A stretch of DNA of 64,000 nucleotides, taken from contig NZ_SJEW01000018.1 of NCBI RefSeq assembly GCF_005930475.1, positions 1 through 64,000 on the forward strand, given 5' to 3'. Below the pieces are notes generated by a model. That model worked only from the letters and a program-made list of their open reading frames with translations. It searched no databases and was not told the DNA's origin. The DNA is from Modestobacter altitudinis (GTDB taxonomy: Bacteria > Actinomycetota > Actinomycetes > Mycobacteriales > Geodermatophilaceae). The position numbers and the translations under genes are program-made. Positions 18,766-28,023 of this stretch are shown piece after piece. How positions within the stretch are numbered: the first letter of the stretch is position 1; each line of letters opens with the position of its first letter.

Positions 18766-20689
18766 GCCAGCGGCCGAACCACTCGAGCAGGATCTCCAGC
18801 CGCTGCAGGCGGTGCACCGGGCTGCCACTGCGGGTGAGCTCGTGGCCCTCGCCCGGGAACCGGATCAACTCGACCTCGCGGTCGAGCAGTGTCAGCGCCA
18901 TGAACAGCTCCTCGGCCTGCCCGATCGAGCAGCGCCGGTCCTCCTCGGAGTGCACGATCGCCAGCGGCGCGGTGATCTGCCGCACCAGCCGCAGCGGCGA
19001 GGCCTGCCAGTAGGAGGCGGCGTCGTCCAGGTGCGAGGCGCCCAGGTAGGCCTGGAAGAACCACGGCGCCTCGTCCTTGGTGCCGGCGTCGCTGTAGAGG
19101 TCGTACGGGCCGCGCTCGGCCCAGCCGGCCCGGAACAGGTCGGTCTGCGCGAGCAGGGAGGCGGTCAGCAGCCCGCCGTAGGAGCCGCCCATGACGCCGA
19201 CCCGGGCCGGGTCGAGGTCGGGGGAGGAGTCCAGCGTGGCGCGGAGCACGGCCACGACGTCGGCCACGTCGGTGACGCCCCACCCGCTGCCGGGCACCGC
19301 CGCGTGCGGGCCGGCCACCGTGCGCATCCACGCCGTGCCGTAGCCCGCGGAGCCGCGCGGGTTCAGGTAGAGCACCGCGAACCCGGCGGCGACCAGCACC
19401 TGCAACTCGTGGGAGAACTGCCAGCCGTACTGGGTGCCGCCGCCCTGCAGCCACACCACCAGCGGGTGCGGTCCGGCGCCCTCGGGCCGCACGAGCCACG
19501 AGTCCACCGTGACGCCGGGGGCGACCGGCACGTCCGCGTGCCGGGGCGCGACCAGGTCTCGTCGGACCGCCGCGCTCGGAGCGTGCCGCACCTGCTCGGT
19601 GCCGTCCGCCGCGACCACCGCCAGCAGGGGCGGGTCCACCGGCCCGGAGGTGACGACGGCGGTCCGCCCGCCGCGGACGTCGAACGCGGTGACCCGCCGC
19701 TCCCCGCCGACCAGCACGCGGTGCGACCCGGGCTCGGTGGCGGAGAAGGCGCGGACCCCGATCGCGCCGGCGTCCTCGACCACGGCCGCGACGGTCGTCC
19801 CGTCGGTCCACGAGATCGAGGAGCAGTCGCGGTCCAGGTCGGCCGCGAGGTCGGTCAGCGCGCCGGTGGCCGGGTCGAGCACCGCCAGGTGCGCCGCCGC
19901 GGGGAAGCCGGCGATGTCGGTGACCGTCAGCGCGATCAGCGAGCCGTCCGGCGAGGGCACGGGGGAGGCGTGCAGGAGGTCGGTGCCGGTGAGCCGGCGC
20001 GGCTCCCCGTCCAGCGGCTGGACGAAGACGTCGTTGACGATGCTGCGGTCCGCGCCCGGGTGCCGCTTGCCGACGAAGTACACCGACCGCCCGTCGGGGT
20101 GCCAGGCGAACTCGGCGTCGTCGAAGCCGCCGGTGGACAGCCGCGTGGGTGCCGCGGTGCCTCCGGCGTCGACGAGGTACGCCTGCCGTGGCCGGTCCAC
20201 CGTCCAGCCGACGCCGTCCTCCCGGTAGCCCAGCGTGGTCAGCCGCCGCGGCGGGCGGCGGTCCGCGGGGAGGTCGTAGTACTCCCGGTCGACCGGCTCC
20301 CGGACGACGATGAGCAGGCGCCGTCCGTCGGGGGACCAGGCGAGCTCCTCGACCGGGTCCGGCCACCCGGCGACCGCGGTGCTGACCGCCCCGTCCGGCG
20401 CGAGGAGGCGCACCTCGCAGCCCTCCGGCCGGTCCACCACGACGGCCAGTCGGTCGTCGGCCGGTGACCACCGCGGCAGCCGCACCGGGCCGTCGGCGTC
20501 GACCGGGTCCAGCGGTGCGGTGCCGTCCACCGGGCCCGCGAGCACGTCGCGGCGGTACCGGTTCGCCGCGACGTCGGGCTGCGACACGGCCACGGCGACC
20601 CGCGCGCCGTCCCGCGACAGCACGACCTCCCCGATGTCGGCGAACCGGCCCAGGTCGTCGGGGAGCACGGGGTGGGGGTCCGTCGTCAC
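18755..20689 (-). CDS. S9 family peptidase (prolyl oligopeptidase/acylaminoacyl-peptidase type)
   Basis: Protein of 644 aa. An N-terminal seven-bladed-propeller region (repeats such as WSPADDRLAVVV, WSPDGRRLLIVV and WHPDGRSVYFVG) precedes an alpha/beta-hydrolase domain. The catalytic triad is visible: Ser503 in GGSYGG, Asp in HSEEDRRC, His in GEGHELTRSG. No signal peptide, so probably cytoplasmic. The GTG at 20689 is chosen because the family-like sequence begins there; the frame upstream is the shadow of the acyl-CoA dehydrogenase gene. Divergent from that gene, with 60 bp between. Confidence 0.92.
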   Translation of the reverse strand: MTTDPHPVLPDDLGRFADIGEVVLSRDGARVAVAVSQPDVAANRYRRDVLAGPVDGTAPLDPVDADGPVRLPRWSPADDRLAVVVDRPEGCEVRLLAPDGAVSTAVAGWPDPVEELAWSPDGRRLLIVVREPVDREYYDLPADRRPPRRLTTLGYREDGVGWTVDRPRQAYLVDAGGTAAPTRLSTGGFDDAEFAWHPDGRSVYFVGKRHPGADRSIVNDVFVQPLDGEPRRLTGTDLLHASPVPSPDGSLIALTVTDIAGFPAAAHLAVLDPATGALTDLAADLDRDCSSISWTDGTTVAAVVEDAGAIGVRAFSATEPGSHRVLVGGERRVTAFDVRGGRTAVVTSGPVDPPLLAVVAADGTEQVRHAPSAAVRRDLVAPRHADVPVAPGVTVDSWLVRPEGAGPHPLVVWLQGGGTQYGWQFSHELQVLVAAGFAVLYLNPRGSAGYGTAWMRTVAGPHAAVPGSGWGVTDVADVVAVLRATLDSSPDLDPARVGVMGGSYGGLLTASLLAQTDLFRAGWAERGPYDLYSDAGTKDEAPWFFQAYLGASHLDDAASYWQASPLRLVRQITAPLAIVHSEEDRRCSIGQAEELFMALTLLDREVELIRFPGEGHELTRSGSPVHRLQRLEILLEWFGRWLTP

Positions 20690-20749
20690 CGGGGGATCCT
20701 CGCAGCACGTGTCCCACGCCCGCGGGACGGCGTCGGCCACACTGGTGGC

Positions 20750-21895
20750 ATGCGTCACTCGCTCTACGAGACCGAGCACGAGGACTTCCGGAAGAGCGTG
20801 CGCGCGTTCCTGGAGGAGCACGTGGCACCGTTCCACGACGACTGGGAGCGGGCCGGGATCGTGCCCCGCGAGCTGTGGACGGCCGCCGGTGAGCAGGGCC
20901 TGCTCGGCATCGGCATGGAGGAGCGGTTCGGCGGCGGCGGGGTCCGCGACTTCCGCTGGTCCTGCGTGCTCAGCGAGGAGCTGACCCGGATCGGCGCCAG
21001 CGGGGTCGGCTTCGGGCTGCACGACGACGTCGTCGGCCCGTACCTGCGCGACCTGGCCACCGAGGAGCAGAAGGAGCGGTGGCTGCCCCGGTTCTGCTCG
21101 GGCGAGCTGATCACCGCGATCGCGATGACCGAGCCGGCGGCGGGCAGCGACCTGCAGGGCATCCAGACCACCGCCCGCCGGGACGGCGACGGCTGGGTGC
21201 TCAACGGCTCGAAGACCTTCATCACCAACGGCATCAACGCCGACCTGGTGATCGTGGTGGCCCGGACGGCGGCCGACGTCCCGGCGTCCCGCGGTCTGAG
21301 CCTGCTGGTGGTCGAGCGCGGCATGGCCGGCTTCAGCCGCGGTCGCAACCTGGACAAGGTCGGGCTCAAGGCGCAGGACACCGCCGAGCTGTTCTTCGAC
21401 GACGTCCGGGTGCCCGACGCCAACCTCCTCGGCGTCCAGGACCAGGGCTTCTCCCACCTGATGCAGAACCTGCCGCAGGAGCGGTTGCACATCGCCGTCT
21501 CCGCCGTCGCCTCCGCGGAGACCGTGCTGGCGCTCACCGTCGAGTACGTGACGACCCGGACGGCGTTCGGCCGCCCGGTCGGCTCCTTCCAGCACTCCCG
21601 CTTCGTGCTGGCCGAGCTGCAGACCGAGGTGACCATCGCCCGCACCTTCGTCGACGAGTGCGTCCGTCAGCTGGACTCCGGCGACCTGAGCGCCACCGAT
21701 GCCGCCATGGCCAAGTGGTGGACGACGGAGCTGCAGAACAAGGTCGCCGACCGGTGCCTGCAGCTGCACGGCGGCTACGGCTACATGAGCGAGTACCGGG
21801 TGTCCAAGGCCTGGCGGGACGCGCGGGTGCAGTCGATCTACGGCGGCACCAACGAGATCATGAAGGAGATCGTCGGCCGCTCGATGGGCCTCTGA
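20750..21895 (+). CDS. Acyl-CoA dehydrogenase
   Basis: FAD-dependent acyl-CoA dehydrogenase, 381 aa. The signatures are present: AMTEPAAGSDLQGIQT (FAD/substrate loop), LNGSKTFITNGINADLVIV, FGRPVGSFQHSRF, and the C-terminal QLHGGYGYMSEY followed by IYGGTNEIMKEIVGRSMGL, where the catalytic glutamate lies in GGTNEIM (long/medium-chain type). ATG 20750 gives the usual FADE N-terminus (LYETEHEDFRKSVRAFLEEH). A single gene with no partner beta-oxidation genes nearby; substrate chain length cannot be read from sequence. Confidence 0.94.
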   Translation: MRHSLYETEHEDFRKSVRAFLEEHVAPFHDDWERAGIVPRELWTAAGEQGLLGIGMEERFGGGGVRDFRWSCVLSEELTRIGASGVGFGLHDDVVGPYLRDLATEEQKERWLPRFCSGELITAIAMTEPAAGSDLQGIQTTARRDGDGWVLNGSKTFITNGINADLVIVVARTAADVPASRGLSLLVVERGMAGFSRGRNLDKVGLKAQDTAELFFDDVRVPDANLLGVQDQGFSHLMQNLPQERLHIAVSAVASAETVLALTVEYVTTRTAFGRPVGSFQHSRFVLAELQTEVTIARTFVDECVRQLDSGDLSATDAAMAKWWTTELQNKVADRCLQLHGGYGYMSEYRVSKAWRDARVQSIYGGTNEIMKEIVGRSMGL

Positions 21896-22010
21896 GGGCA
21901 GCGGTCCCGTCCAGTGGGAGCCGGTTGGTGGGTCGCTCAGCCGACTCTCAGGATGGACGGCGACCCGGGGGACACAGGAGTCCGTCCCGGCGCACCGAGG
22001 GGATCGCCCC

Positions 22011-24557
22011 ATGACACCGCACCGCACCCGACGACGCCTGCGCGCCGGCGTCGCCATCGCTGCCACGGCCGTGGTCGTCGCCGGCGGGGCCGCGCCCGCG
22101 CTGGCCGATCCCGCGCACGGCAGCCCTGGTCAGGGACCCGGACAGCACGGCGTGGACCGGCAGCGGATCGCCGGGCTGGTCGCCCGGATGACGGTGCCGG
22201 AGAAGTTCGGCATGCTCGGCGGCACCACGGGGGCCAACGGCGCGGCCGGTGCCCTCCCCGGTGTCCCCCGTCTCGGCGTGCCCGGCCTGGACATGGCCGA
22301 CGGGCCCTCCGGCGTCCGGGCCGCCGAGCCGGCCACCGCGCTCCCGGCGCCGATCGCGCTGGGCGCCACCTTCGACCCGGACGCGGCCGGTGCCTACGGC
22401 GGGGTGCTCGGGCAGGAGGCTGACGCGCTGGGCATGGAGGTGCTCCTCGGCCCGATGATGAACCTGGTCCGCACGCCCTACGCCGGGCGCAACTTCGAGA
22501 CCCTCAGCGAGGACCCGCTGGTGACCGCGGAGCTCGCCGCGCCGCAGGTGTCGGGGATCCAGGACCACGGCGTCATCGCCACCGCGAAGCACTTCGCGGC
22601 GAACAACCAGGAGCTCGGCCGGCAGGGCATCGACGTGCACGTCGACGACAAGACCCTGCACGAGACCGAGTTCGCCGGGTTCGAGGCGGTGGTGCAGGCC
22701 GGCATCGGTGCGGTGATGTGCTCCTACAACCAGGTCGACTCGGTGCAGGCGTGCGAGAACGCCGAGCTGCTGACCGAGGTGCTCCGCGAGGACTGGGGCT
22801 TCGACGGCTTCGTCATGACCGACTGGGGCGCCTTCCACGGCGCAGGCGCGTTGGAGGCCGGGCTCGACGTCGAGATGCCTCGCCCGACGGCGGCGTTCAC
22901 CGACCTGAACCGGGACGCCAACGGTGACGGCGTCGTCGACACCGCTGACCTGACCCCGTCGGTGGCCGCGGCGCTGGACCGCGCGGTGACCGGCGTGCTC
23001 ACCGCGATGGCGGAGGTCGGCCTGCTCGACGACAGCGGCGAGCAGCCGGCGCGGGCCACCGAGGCCAACGCGGCGGTCGCCCGGCAGGTGGCCACCGACG
23101 GAGCGGTCCTGCTGCAGAACGACGGGACACTGCCGCTCGGCGAGGACGACCTCGAAGGCGTCGCCCTGGTCGGCCCGACGGCGCAGACCCCGCTCATCGG
23201 TGGCGGCGGTAGTGCCCGGGTCACCCCCGACACCGGTGCGGTCGACAGCACCGTGGAGGTGCTGCGGGCCCGGGGCGCCGACGTCCGCTGGGCCACCGGT
23301 GAGGACCTGGAGGGCGTGCTCGTCCCGGGCTCGGCGCTGAGCACCGGTGCTCCGGTCGACGCCACCTACACCGCGCCGGTCACCCAGACCGTCACGGTCA
23401 CCGCGCCCACCGCGGGTGCGTACTCCTTCCACGTCCAGACCACCGGGCCCGGCGTCCGGATGGACGTCGAGGGCGTGCCCGGCACCGACGGCGAGGCGTC
23501 CACCCAGCGCCGGTTCGGTGCCGCCGGCGGCAGCCTGATCCCCACCGCCGACGGCCGGACCAACGACACGTACACCGTCGACCTGGCCGCGGGCCAGCAG
23601 GTGACGCTGACGCTCAGCTGCGACAGCGCCCAGGCCGGGCCGGTGGCCGCCTGCCAGCCCACGGTGGAGCAGCCGCTCGCCCTGCGGCTGGCCTGGACCA
23701 CGCCCGAGCTGCGGGCCCAGCGCATCGCGGAGGCCGCCGCGGCCGCCGCGGCCGCCCGCACGGCCGTCGTCTTCGCCTACAACGAGGGCACCGAGGGCGA
23801 GGACCGGCCCTCGCTGGGGCTGCCCGGCTTCCAGGACGAGGTCATCGCCGCGGTGGCCGCGGCGAACCCGCACACCGTGGTGGTGCTGAACACCGGGGAC
23901 CCGGTGCTGATGCCGTGGCTGGACGACGTCCGGGCCGTGCTGCAGATGTGGTACCCCGGCCAGGAGGGCGCCGAGGCCACCGTCGACCTGCTCACCGGGG
24001 TGGCCGACCCCGGCGGCAAGCTGCCGGAGACCTACCCGGCCGCCGAGGATGCGACGCCGGTGAGCGACCCGGCCAACTACCCGGGGCTGGACACCGACGC
24101 CGACCCGGTGCCGGACGTGCAGACCTACACCGAGGGCACCGACGTCGGCTACCGCTGGTACGCGGCCACCGGCACCGAGCCGCTGTTCGCCTTCGGGCAC
24201 GGGCTGTCGTACACGTCGTTCGACTACTCCGGCCTGGAGGTGCGGCGCAGGCACGACGGCCTGCGGGTGTCCTTCACCGTCCAGAACACGGGGGACGTCG
24301 CCGGCAGCGAGGTGCCGCAGGTCTACCTGGGCCGCGGCAGCGCGGTGGACACCCCCACAGTCCAGCTCGCCGGGTTCGACCGGGTGACGCTGGAGCCGGG
24401 GGAGGAGGCAAGGGTCACCGTGGAGGTCGACGAGCGCCTGCTCTCGGTCTGGGACGCCGCGACCGACCAGTGGGTGCGCGCGCCGGGCACCCGACCGCTG
24501 TCGGTCGGCGCCGCCTCGGACGACCTCCGGCTCACCGGCTCGATCACCGTCCGCTGA
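22011..24557 (+). CDS. Secreted glycoside hydrolase family 3 (beta-glucosidase type)
   Basis: Exported protein of 848 aa: a signal peptide with arginine-rich start (TPHRTRRRLRAG), hydrophobic core and AxA site (PALADP, near residue 32). The GH3 N-domain carries the nucleophile Asp271 in VMTDWGAFHG and substrate residues in GPMMNLVRTP and TAKHFAANNQE. A PA14-like insert (about 440-535) and a C-terminal fibronectin-III-like domain (SFTVQNTGDVAGSEVPQVYLG) follow, as in bacterial beta-glucosidases. Between the two GH3 domains is an EF-hand-type loop, DANGDGVVDTAD (302-313). It probably acts on plant or microbial beta-glucosides outside the cell. A terminator lies just downstream. Confidence 0.92.
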   Translation: MTPHRTRRRLRAGVAIAATAVVVAGGAAPALADPAHGSPGQGPGQHGVDRQRIAGLVARMTVPEKFGMLGGTTGANGAAGALPGVPRLGVPGLDMADGPSGVRAAEPATALPAPIALGATFDPDAAGAYGGVLGQEADALGMEVLLGPMMNLVRTPYAGRNFETLSEDPLVTAELAAPQVSGIQDHGVIATAKHFAANNQELGRQGIDVHVDDKTLHETEFAGFEAVVQAGIGAVMCSYNQVDSVQACENAELLTEVLREDWGFDGFVMTDWGAFHGAGALEAGLDVEMPRPTAAFTDLNRDANGDGVVDTADLTPSVAAALDRAVTGVLTAMAEVGLLDDSGEQPARATEANAAVARQVATDGAVLLQNDGTLPLGEDDLEGVALVGPTAQTPLIGGGGSARVTPDTGAVDSTVEVLRARGADVRWATGEDLEGVLVPGSALSTGAPVDATYTAPVTQTVTVTAPTAGAYSFHVQTTGPGVRMDVEGVPGTDGEASTQRRFGAAGGSLIPTADGRTNDTYTVDLAAGQQVTLTLSCDSAQAGPVAACQPTVEQPLALRLAWTTPELRAQRIAEAAAAAAAARTAVVFAYNEGTEGEDRPSLGLPGFQDEVIAAVAAANPHTVVVLNTGDPVLMPWLDDVRAVLQMWYPGQEGAEATVDLLTGVADPGGKLPETYPAAEDATPVSDPANYPGLDTDADPVPDVQTYTEGTDVGYRWYAATGTEPLFAFGHGLSYTSFDYSGLEVRRRHDGLRVSFTVQNTGDVAGSEVPQVYLGRGSAVDTPTVQLAGFDRVTLEPGEEARVTVEVDERLLSVWDAATDQWVRAPGTRPLSVGAASDDLRLTGSITVR

Positions 24558-24562
24558 GCCCT

Positions 24563-24592
24563 GCCGGGCCCCGCCGGTCAGCGGGGCCCGGC
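24563..24592. terminator. Terminator after the GH3 gene
   Basis: Perfect 12-bp stem (arms 24563-24574 and 24581-24592, core CGGGCCCCGC) with a 6-nt loop, 5 bp after the GH3 stop. The decayed gene on the other strand also ends here. Confidence 0.72.
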
Positions 24593-24594
24593 TG

Positions 24595-25440
24595 TCAGCA
24601 CGTCAGCTGGCCGAACCACTCCCCGAGGGCCAGCACCCGGCCGGCGGACTCGGTCACCCGGCGGGCGAACGCCTCGTCGCCGCCCGCCCGGTCGGCGAGG
24701 GCCGGCGAGATCGGGGCGGCGTCGGCAGGGCTGACGGTCAGGACGACGTCGACCCCGGCGGCCACCGACTCCACCGCCCGCTGGGCGACCGGGGTCTGGG
24801 ACACCGCCTCGGCGTCCCCGACGTCGTCGCTCATCACCACGCCCGAGAAGCCCAGCTGCCCGCGGAGCAGCTCAGGACGGCGGGGGAGAACGGCGCCGGG
24901 GAGTCGGGGTCCAGCCGGGGTAGTTGGCCGAGCTGACCATCACCGCGCCGACCCCGGCGTCCACGGCCGCGGCGAACGGCGCCAGGCACGGTCCTCGGGG
25001 CTGGTCTCGGGGTCGGGGGCCTCCAGGTCGGTGTCGGTGTTGACGCGCACCCGGCCCAGCCCGGGGAAGTGCTCGGCGGTGGCCACGACGCCGGCGTCCT
25101 GCAGCGCCTCCACCACCGTGGTCACCGACGCCGCGACCGCCTGCGGGTCGCTGCCGAGCTGGCGGTCGCACGCGCCGATCGGTGGGTTGTCGGCCTCGGT
25201 GCCGGCCGGCACGGTGTCGGCGACGGGCCCCAGGTCCATGGTGATCTCCGCATCGTGCAGCTGACCGGCCCAGCCGGCGGTCGCCGAGCGCAGCGCGGCC
25301 GGGTCCTGCCGGCCCCGCCCCAGGGCGGTCGGCACCCGGTCGAACCCCGCGCCCTTCAGCGTCTGGACCGGCCCGCCCTCCTGGTCGACGGCGATCGTCC
25401 CGTCCCCGTGCCTGCTCCTGTCGCTCGTACCGCTCTGCCC
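24595..25440 (-). pseudogene. Decayed GH3 (NagZ-like) hydrolase
   Basis: Three reading frames read in turn give one GH3 protein of NagZ type. Frame 1 has IAVDQEGGPVQTLKG, LGPVADT and VVATAEHFPGLGRV; frame 2 continues CLAPFAAAVDAGVGAVMVSSANYPG; a short piece then gives LDPDSPAPFSPAVL; frame 3 ends ELLRGQLGFSGVVMSDDVG to a normal stop at 24595. The breaks lie near 24991, 24915 and 24874; the first two each fit loss of one C. The usual 70-100 N-terminal residues and any start codon are missing; the divergent MFS gene begins at 25468. The intact protein would have been a peptidoglycan-recycling or lipoprotein beta-N-acetylglucosaminidase. Sequencing error could explain single shifts but not the missing N-terminus. 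Confidence 0.82.
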
Positions 25441-25467
25441 GGCGGTGCTGTCCGGCACACTGCCCGG

Positions 25468-26757
25468 GTGACCGGAGCGCTGCCGACGACGGCCGACCGT
25501 GCAGCCGTCCAGCGCCGCACCGTGGCGGTCCTCTCGGCCGGGGTGGCACTGGGCGGCCTCGGGGTGACCGTGGGGATCACCGTGGGCGGGCTGCTCGCGC
25601 GCGACGTCGCCGGCAGTGACGCGGCCGCGGGCCTGGGGCAGACCGCCAGCGTGCTCGGTGCCGCGCTGCTCGCCGTCCCGCTGGCCCGGATCAGCGACCG
25701 GCGGGGACGGCGGGTGGGCCTGGCCAGCGGCTACGGCGTCGCCGTCGTGGGCGCGGTCGTCGTCGTCGGCGCCGCCGCGCTGTCCTCGCTGCCGCTGCTG
25801 CTCGGCGGGCTGTTCCTGTTCGGGGCGTCCACCAGCAGCGGCCTGCAGGCCCGCTACGCCGCGGCGGACCTCGCCGAGCCCGAGCACCGCGGCCGGGCGC
25901 TGTCGCTGGTGGTCTGGGCGACGACGATCGGCTCGGTGCTCGGCCCGAACCTCGCCGAGCCGGGCAACGACCTCGGCGCGGCTCTCGGCCTGCCGGACCT
26001 CGGCGGGGCGTTCGTGCTGTCGATCGCGGCGTTCGCGTTCGTCGTCCTGGGCGTGCTGCTGCTGCTCCGCCCGGACCCCCTGCTGCTGGCCCGCCGGCTG
26101 GCCGTCGGCGCCGACCCGGCCGGGCCGCCGCCGCGCACCGGGGCCGCCGCGGCACTGCGTGCCGTCTGGGTCGTGCCCGGCGGCCGGCTCGGGCTCACCG
26201 CCGTCGTCGTCTCGCACGCGGTGATGATCGGGCTGATGGTCATGACACCGGTGCACATGGGCGCCGGGCACACGGGGGCCGAGGGGGCGACGCTCCGGGT
26301 CATCGGCCTGGTGATCAGCGTCCACGTGGCCGGGATGTACCTGTTCTCCCCGGTTGTCGGCTGGCTCGCCGACCGGGCCGGGCGCGCCGCGACGGTGGCG
26401 CTGGGCGGGGTGCTGCTCCTGCTCGCCGCCGTGGTCGCCGGCACCGCGCCACCCGGTGCGGCGGTCCAGCTGGGCGTCGGCCTGTTCCTGCTCGGGCTGG
26501 GCTGGTCCTGCGGGCTGGTCGCGGGCTCCACCATGGTGACCGAGTCGGTGTCCGCGGAGCTGCGGCCGACCGCCCAGGGCGCCACCGACCTGCTCATGGG
26601 GCTGGGCGCGGCGCTGGCCGGCGCCATCGGCGGACCGCTGCTGGCCGTGGGCGGCTTCGACCTGGTCGCCGTGGTCTCCGCGGTGCTGGTCGTCCCGCTG
26701 GCGGTGGTGTGGACCGTGGCGCGGCTCACGCCCGCGGGTCAGCGCCGGTTGCGGTAG
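25468..26757 (+). CDS. MFS transporter
   Basis: Membrane protein of 429 aa with about 12 spans in two halves. The loop between spans 2 and 3 has RISDRRGRR, the classic MFS motif A (G-x-x-x-D-R-x-G-R-R), and the second half has the equivalent LADRAGRAA. The GTG at 25468 is the first start before the predicted N-terminal span (AVLSAGVALGGLGVTVGITV). The substrate is unknown; drug or metabolite efflux is the usual role. It lies beside the decayed GH3 gene, in the opposite direction. The 3' end overlaps a small gene on the other strand by 19 bp. Confidence 0.85.
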   Translation: MTGALPTTADRAAVQRRTVAVLSAGVALGGLGVTVGITVGGLLARDVAGSDAAAGLGQTASVLGAALLAVPLARISDRRGRRVGLASGYGVAVVGAVVVVGAAALSSLPLLLGGLFLFGASTSSGLQARYAAADLAEPEHRGRALSLVVWATTIGSVLGPNLAEPGNDLGAALGLPDLGGAFVLSIAAFAFVVLGVLLLLRPDPLLLARRLAVGADPAGPPPRTGAAAALRAVWVVPGGRLGLTAVVVSHAVMIGLMVMTPVHMGAGHTGAEGATLRVIGLVISVHVAGMYLFSPVVGWLADRAGRAATVALGGVLLLLAAVVAGTAPPGAAVQLGVGLFLLGLGWSCGLVAGSTMVTESVSAELRPTAQGATDLLMGLGAALAGAIGGPLLAVGGFDLVAVVSAVLVVPLAVVWTVARLTPAGQRRLR

Positions 26758-26852
26758 TCGCGCACGAGCAGCACCAGGGTGACCAGCAGGACCCCGGCGA
26801 TCCCGATCTGCAGGACCGCGTCCCAGGTCGGCGATCCGGTGCTCAGGCCCAT
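26739..26852 (-). CDS. Small single-span membrane protein (putative)
   Basis: Open frame of 37 codons starting with ATG. The middle is one good membrane span (LQIGIAGVLLVTLVLLV) followed by the positive tail RDYRNRR, which fits an N-out/C-in small protein. Codon use is as GC-biased as in the neighbours. No strong ribosome-binding site is seen, and the gene overlaps the 3' end of the MFS gene by 19 bp, so expression is uncertain. Not recognised as a known family. Confidence 0.45.
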   Translation of the reverse strand: MGLSTGSPTWDAVLQIGIAGVLLVTLVLLVRDYRNRR

Positions 26853-26908
26853 GCTGGCAGCGTAGGACCGGACGGCCGCGGCGAGGCGGATGCGCACTCG
26901 GTACGGTC

Positions 26909-27109
26909 GTGGCCGTGCGCCTGCAGGAGTTCTGGTCCCGGATGGAGCAGCACTTCGGCTCGATGAGGGCGCGGACCGTGGCCGGTGACCACGTGTTCAG
27001 CACCCTCGACGGGCGGACGGCGGTGGAGGCGATCGACGCCGGCGTGCCGATCCGCACCGTGTGGCTGGAGATCTGCAAGGAGTACGACATCCCGCCGAAG
27101 GACCGCTGA
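26909..27109 (+). CDS. DUF3046 protein
   Basis: Protein of 66 aa that matches DUF3046 throughout: LQEFWSRMEQHFG, a DHVFSTLDGRTAVEAIDAG core, and a terminal VWLEICKEYDIPP. GTG at 26909, or two codons later at 26915. DUF3046 genes lie beside recA in many actinobacteria (for example near rv2737c), and here recA is 1.5 kb downstream with the qorB/HxlR pair in between. Function unknown. Confidence 0.88.
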   Translation: MAVRLQEFWSRMEQHFGSMRARTVAGDHVFSTLDGRTAVEAIDAGVPIRTVWLEICKEYDIPPKDR

Positions 27110-27131
27110 GGCACTCCGGCGGGACGACGCG

Positions 27132-27989
27132 TCAGCGGCCGAGGACGGTGTGCACGTACTCGGCGAGCGTCGTGGTCGGGCGGCCGGTCAGCTCCGACAG
27201 CGCCCGGCTGCCGGTGTCCAGCGCGCCCTGGGCGATCGCCTGGTCCAGCCCGACGACGAACTCCGCCGTCCCCTCGGGGAGACCGGCGCCGAGCAGGGCC
27301 TGGCGGTGCTCCGCGGCCGTGAGGTCGCGGTGGGTCACCGGGCGGCCGGTCTCGGCGGCGACCGTCTCGGCGAGCTCGGCGATCGTGAACGCCTGGTCGC
27401 CGCCGAGCTCGACCACGCCCGGGGTCGGCTGCTCGGCGGTGAGGACGGCGACGGCGGCTGCGGCGAGGTCGGCCCGGGTGGCGGCGGCGATCCGGCCGCC
27501 GCCCGAGCTGCTGGACAGCTCGCCGGTCCGGGCGGCCTGCTCGATCTGCGTGTCGTAGTTCTCCAGGTACCAGTTGTTGCGCAGGACCACGGCCGGGATG
27601 CCGAAGTCGGCGATCAGCCGCTCGGTGGCGATGTGCTCGGGGGCGAGCGGCAGCGGGGTGTCGTCGGCCTTGGGCGCGCTGGTGTAGACGACCAGCGAGA
27701 CGCCGTCGGCCTTCGCCGCCTGCAGCACGTTGGCGTGCTGGGGCACGCGCTGGCCGACCTCGCTGCCGGAGACCAGCAGCAGCCGGTCCACGCCGGTCAG
27801 CGCGGCCTCCAGGGCCGCCGCGTCGGCGTAGTCGGCCGGGCGGACCTGCACGCCGCGTCCGGCGAGGTCGGCGGCCTTGTCCGGCGTGCGGACGACGGCG
27901 ACGACGTCGGTGGCCGGGACACCGGCGTCCAGCAGGCCGGTGACGACGAGGCGGCCGAGGTGGCCGGTGGCTCCGGTGACGGCGATCAT
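27132..27989 (-). CDS. qorB: NAD(P)H:quinone oxidoreductase, QorB/YtfG-like
   Basis: Atypical short-chain dehydrogenase (NmrA-like), 285 aa. The Rossmann motif TGATGHLG starts at residue 5. Similarity to E. coli YtfG/QorB runs the full length: LLLVSGSEVGQRVPQHANVL, GKIA-like GRIAAATRADLAAAAVAVL and the end RPTTTLAEYV. QorB reduces quinones with NAD(P)H. The ATG at 27989 has GGAGGAG at about 6 bp. It is divergent from a HxlR regulator with a palindrome between, the same arrangement as ytfG/ytfH in E. coli. Confidence 0.9.
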   Translation of the reverse strand: MIAVTGATGHLGRLVVTGLLDAGVPATDVVAVVRTPDKAADLAGRGVQVRPADYADAAALEAALTGVDRLLLVSGSEVGQRVPQHANVLQAAKADGVSLVVYTSAPKADDTPLPLAPEHIATERLIADFGIPAVVLRNNWYLENYDTQIEQAARTGELSSSSGGGRIAAATRADLAAAAVAVLTAEQPTPGVVELGGDQAFTIAELAETVAAETGRPVTHRDLTAAEHRQALLGAGLPEGTAEFVVGLDQAIAQGALDTGSRALSELTGRPTTTLAEYVHTVLGR

Positions 27990-28023
27990 GGGGACTCCTC
28001 CGAGTGCTCTCTGTCCGTATGGC

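Noticed and set aside
27103-27138. Possible terminator between DUF3046 and qorB
   Set aside because: Only a 7-bp stem with a 22-nt loop made largely of the two stop-codon regions; too weak.
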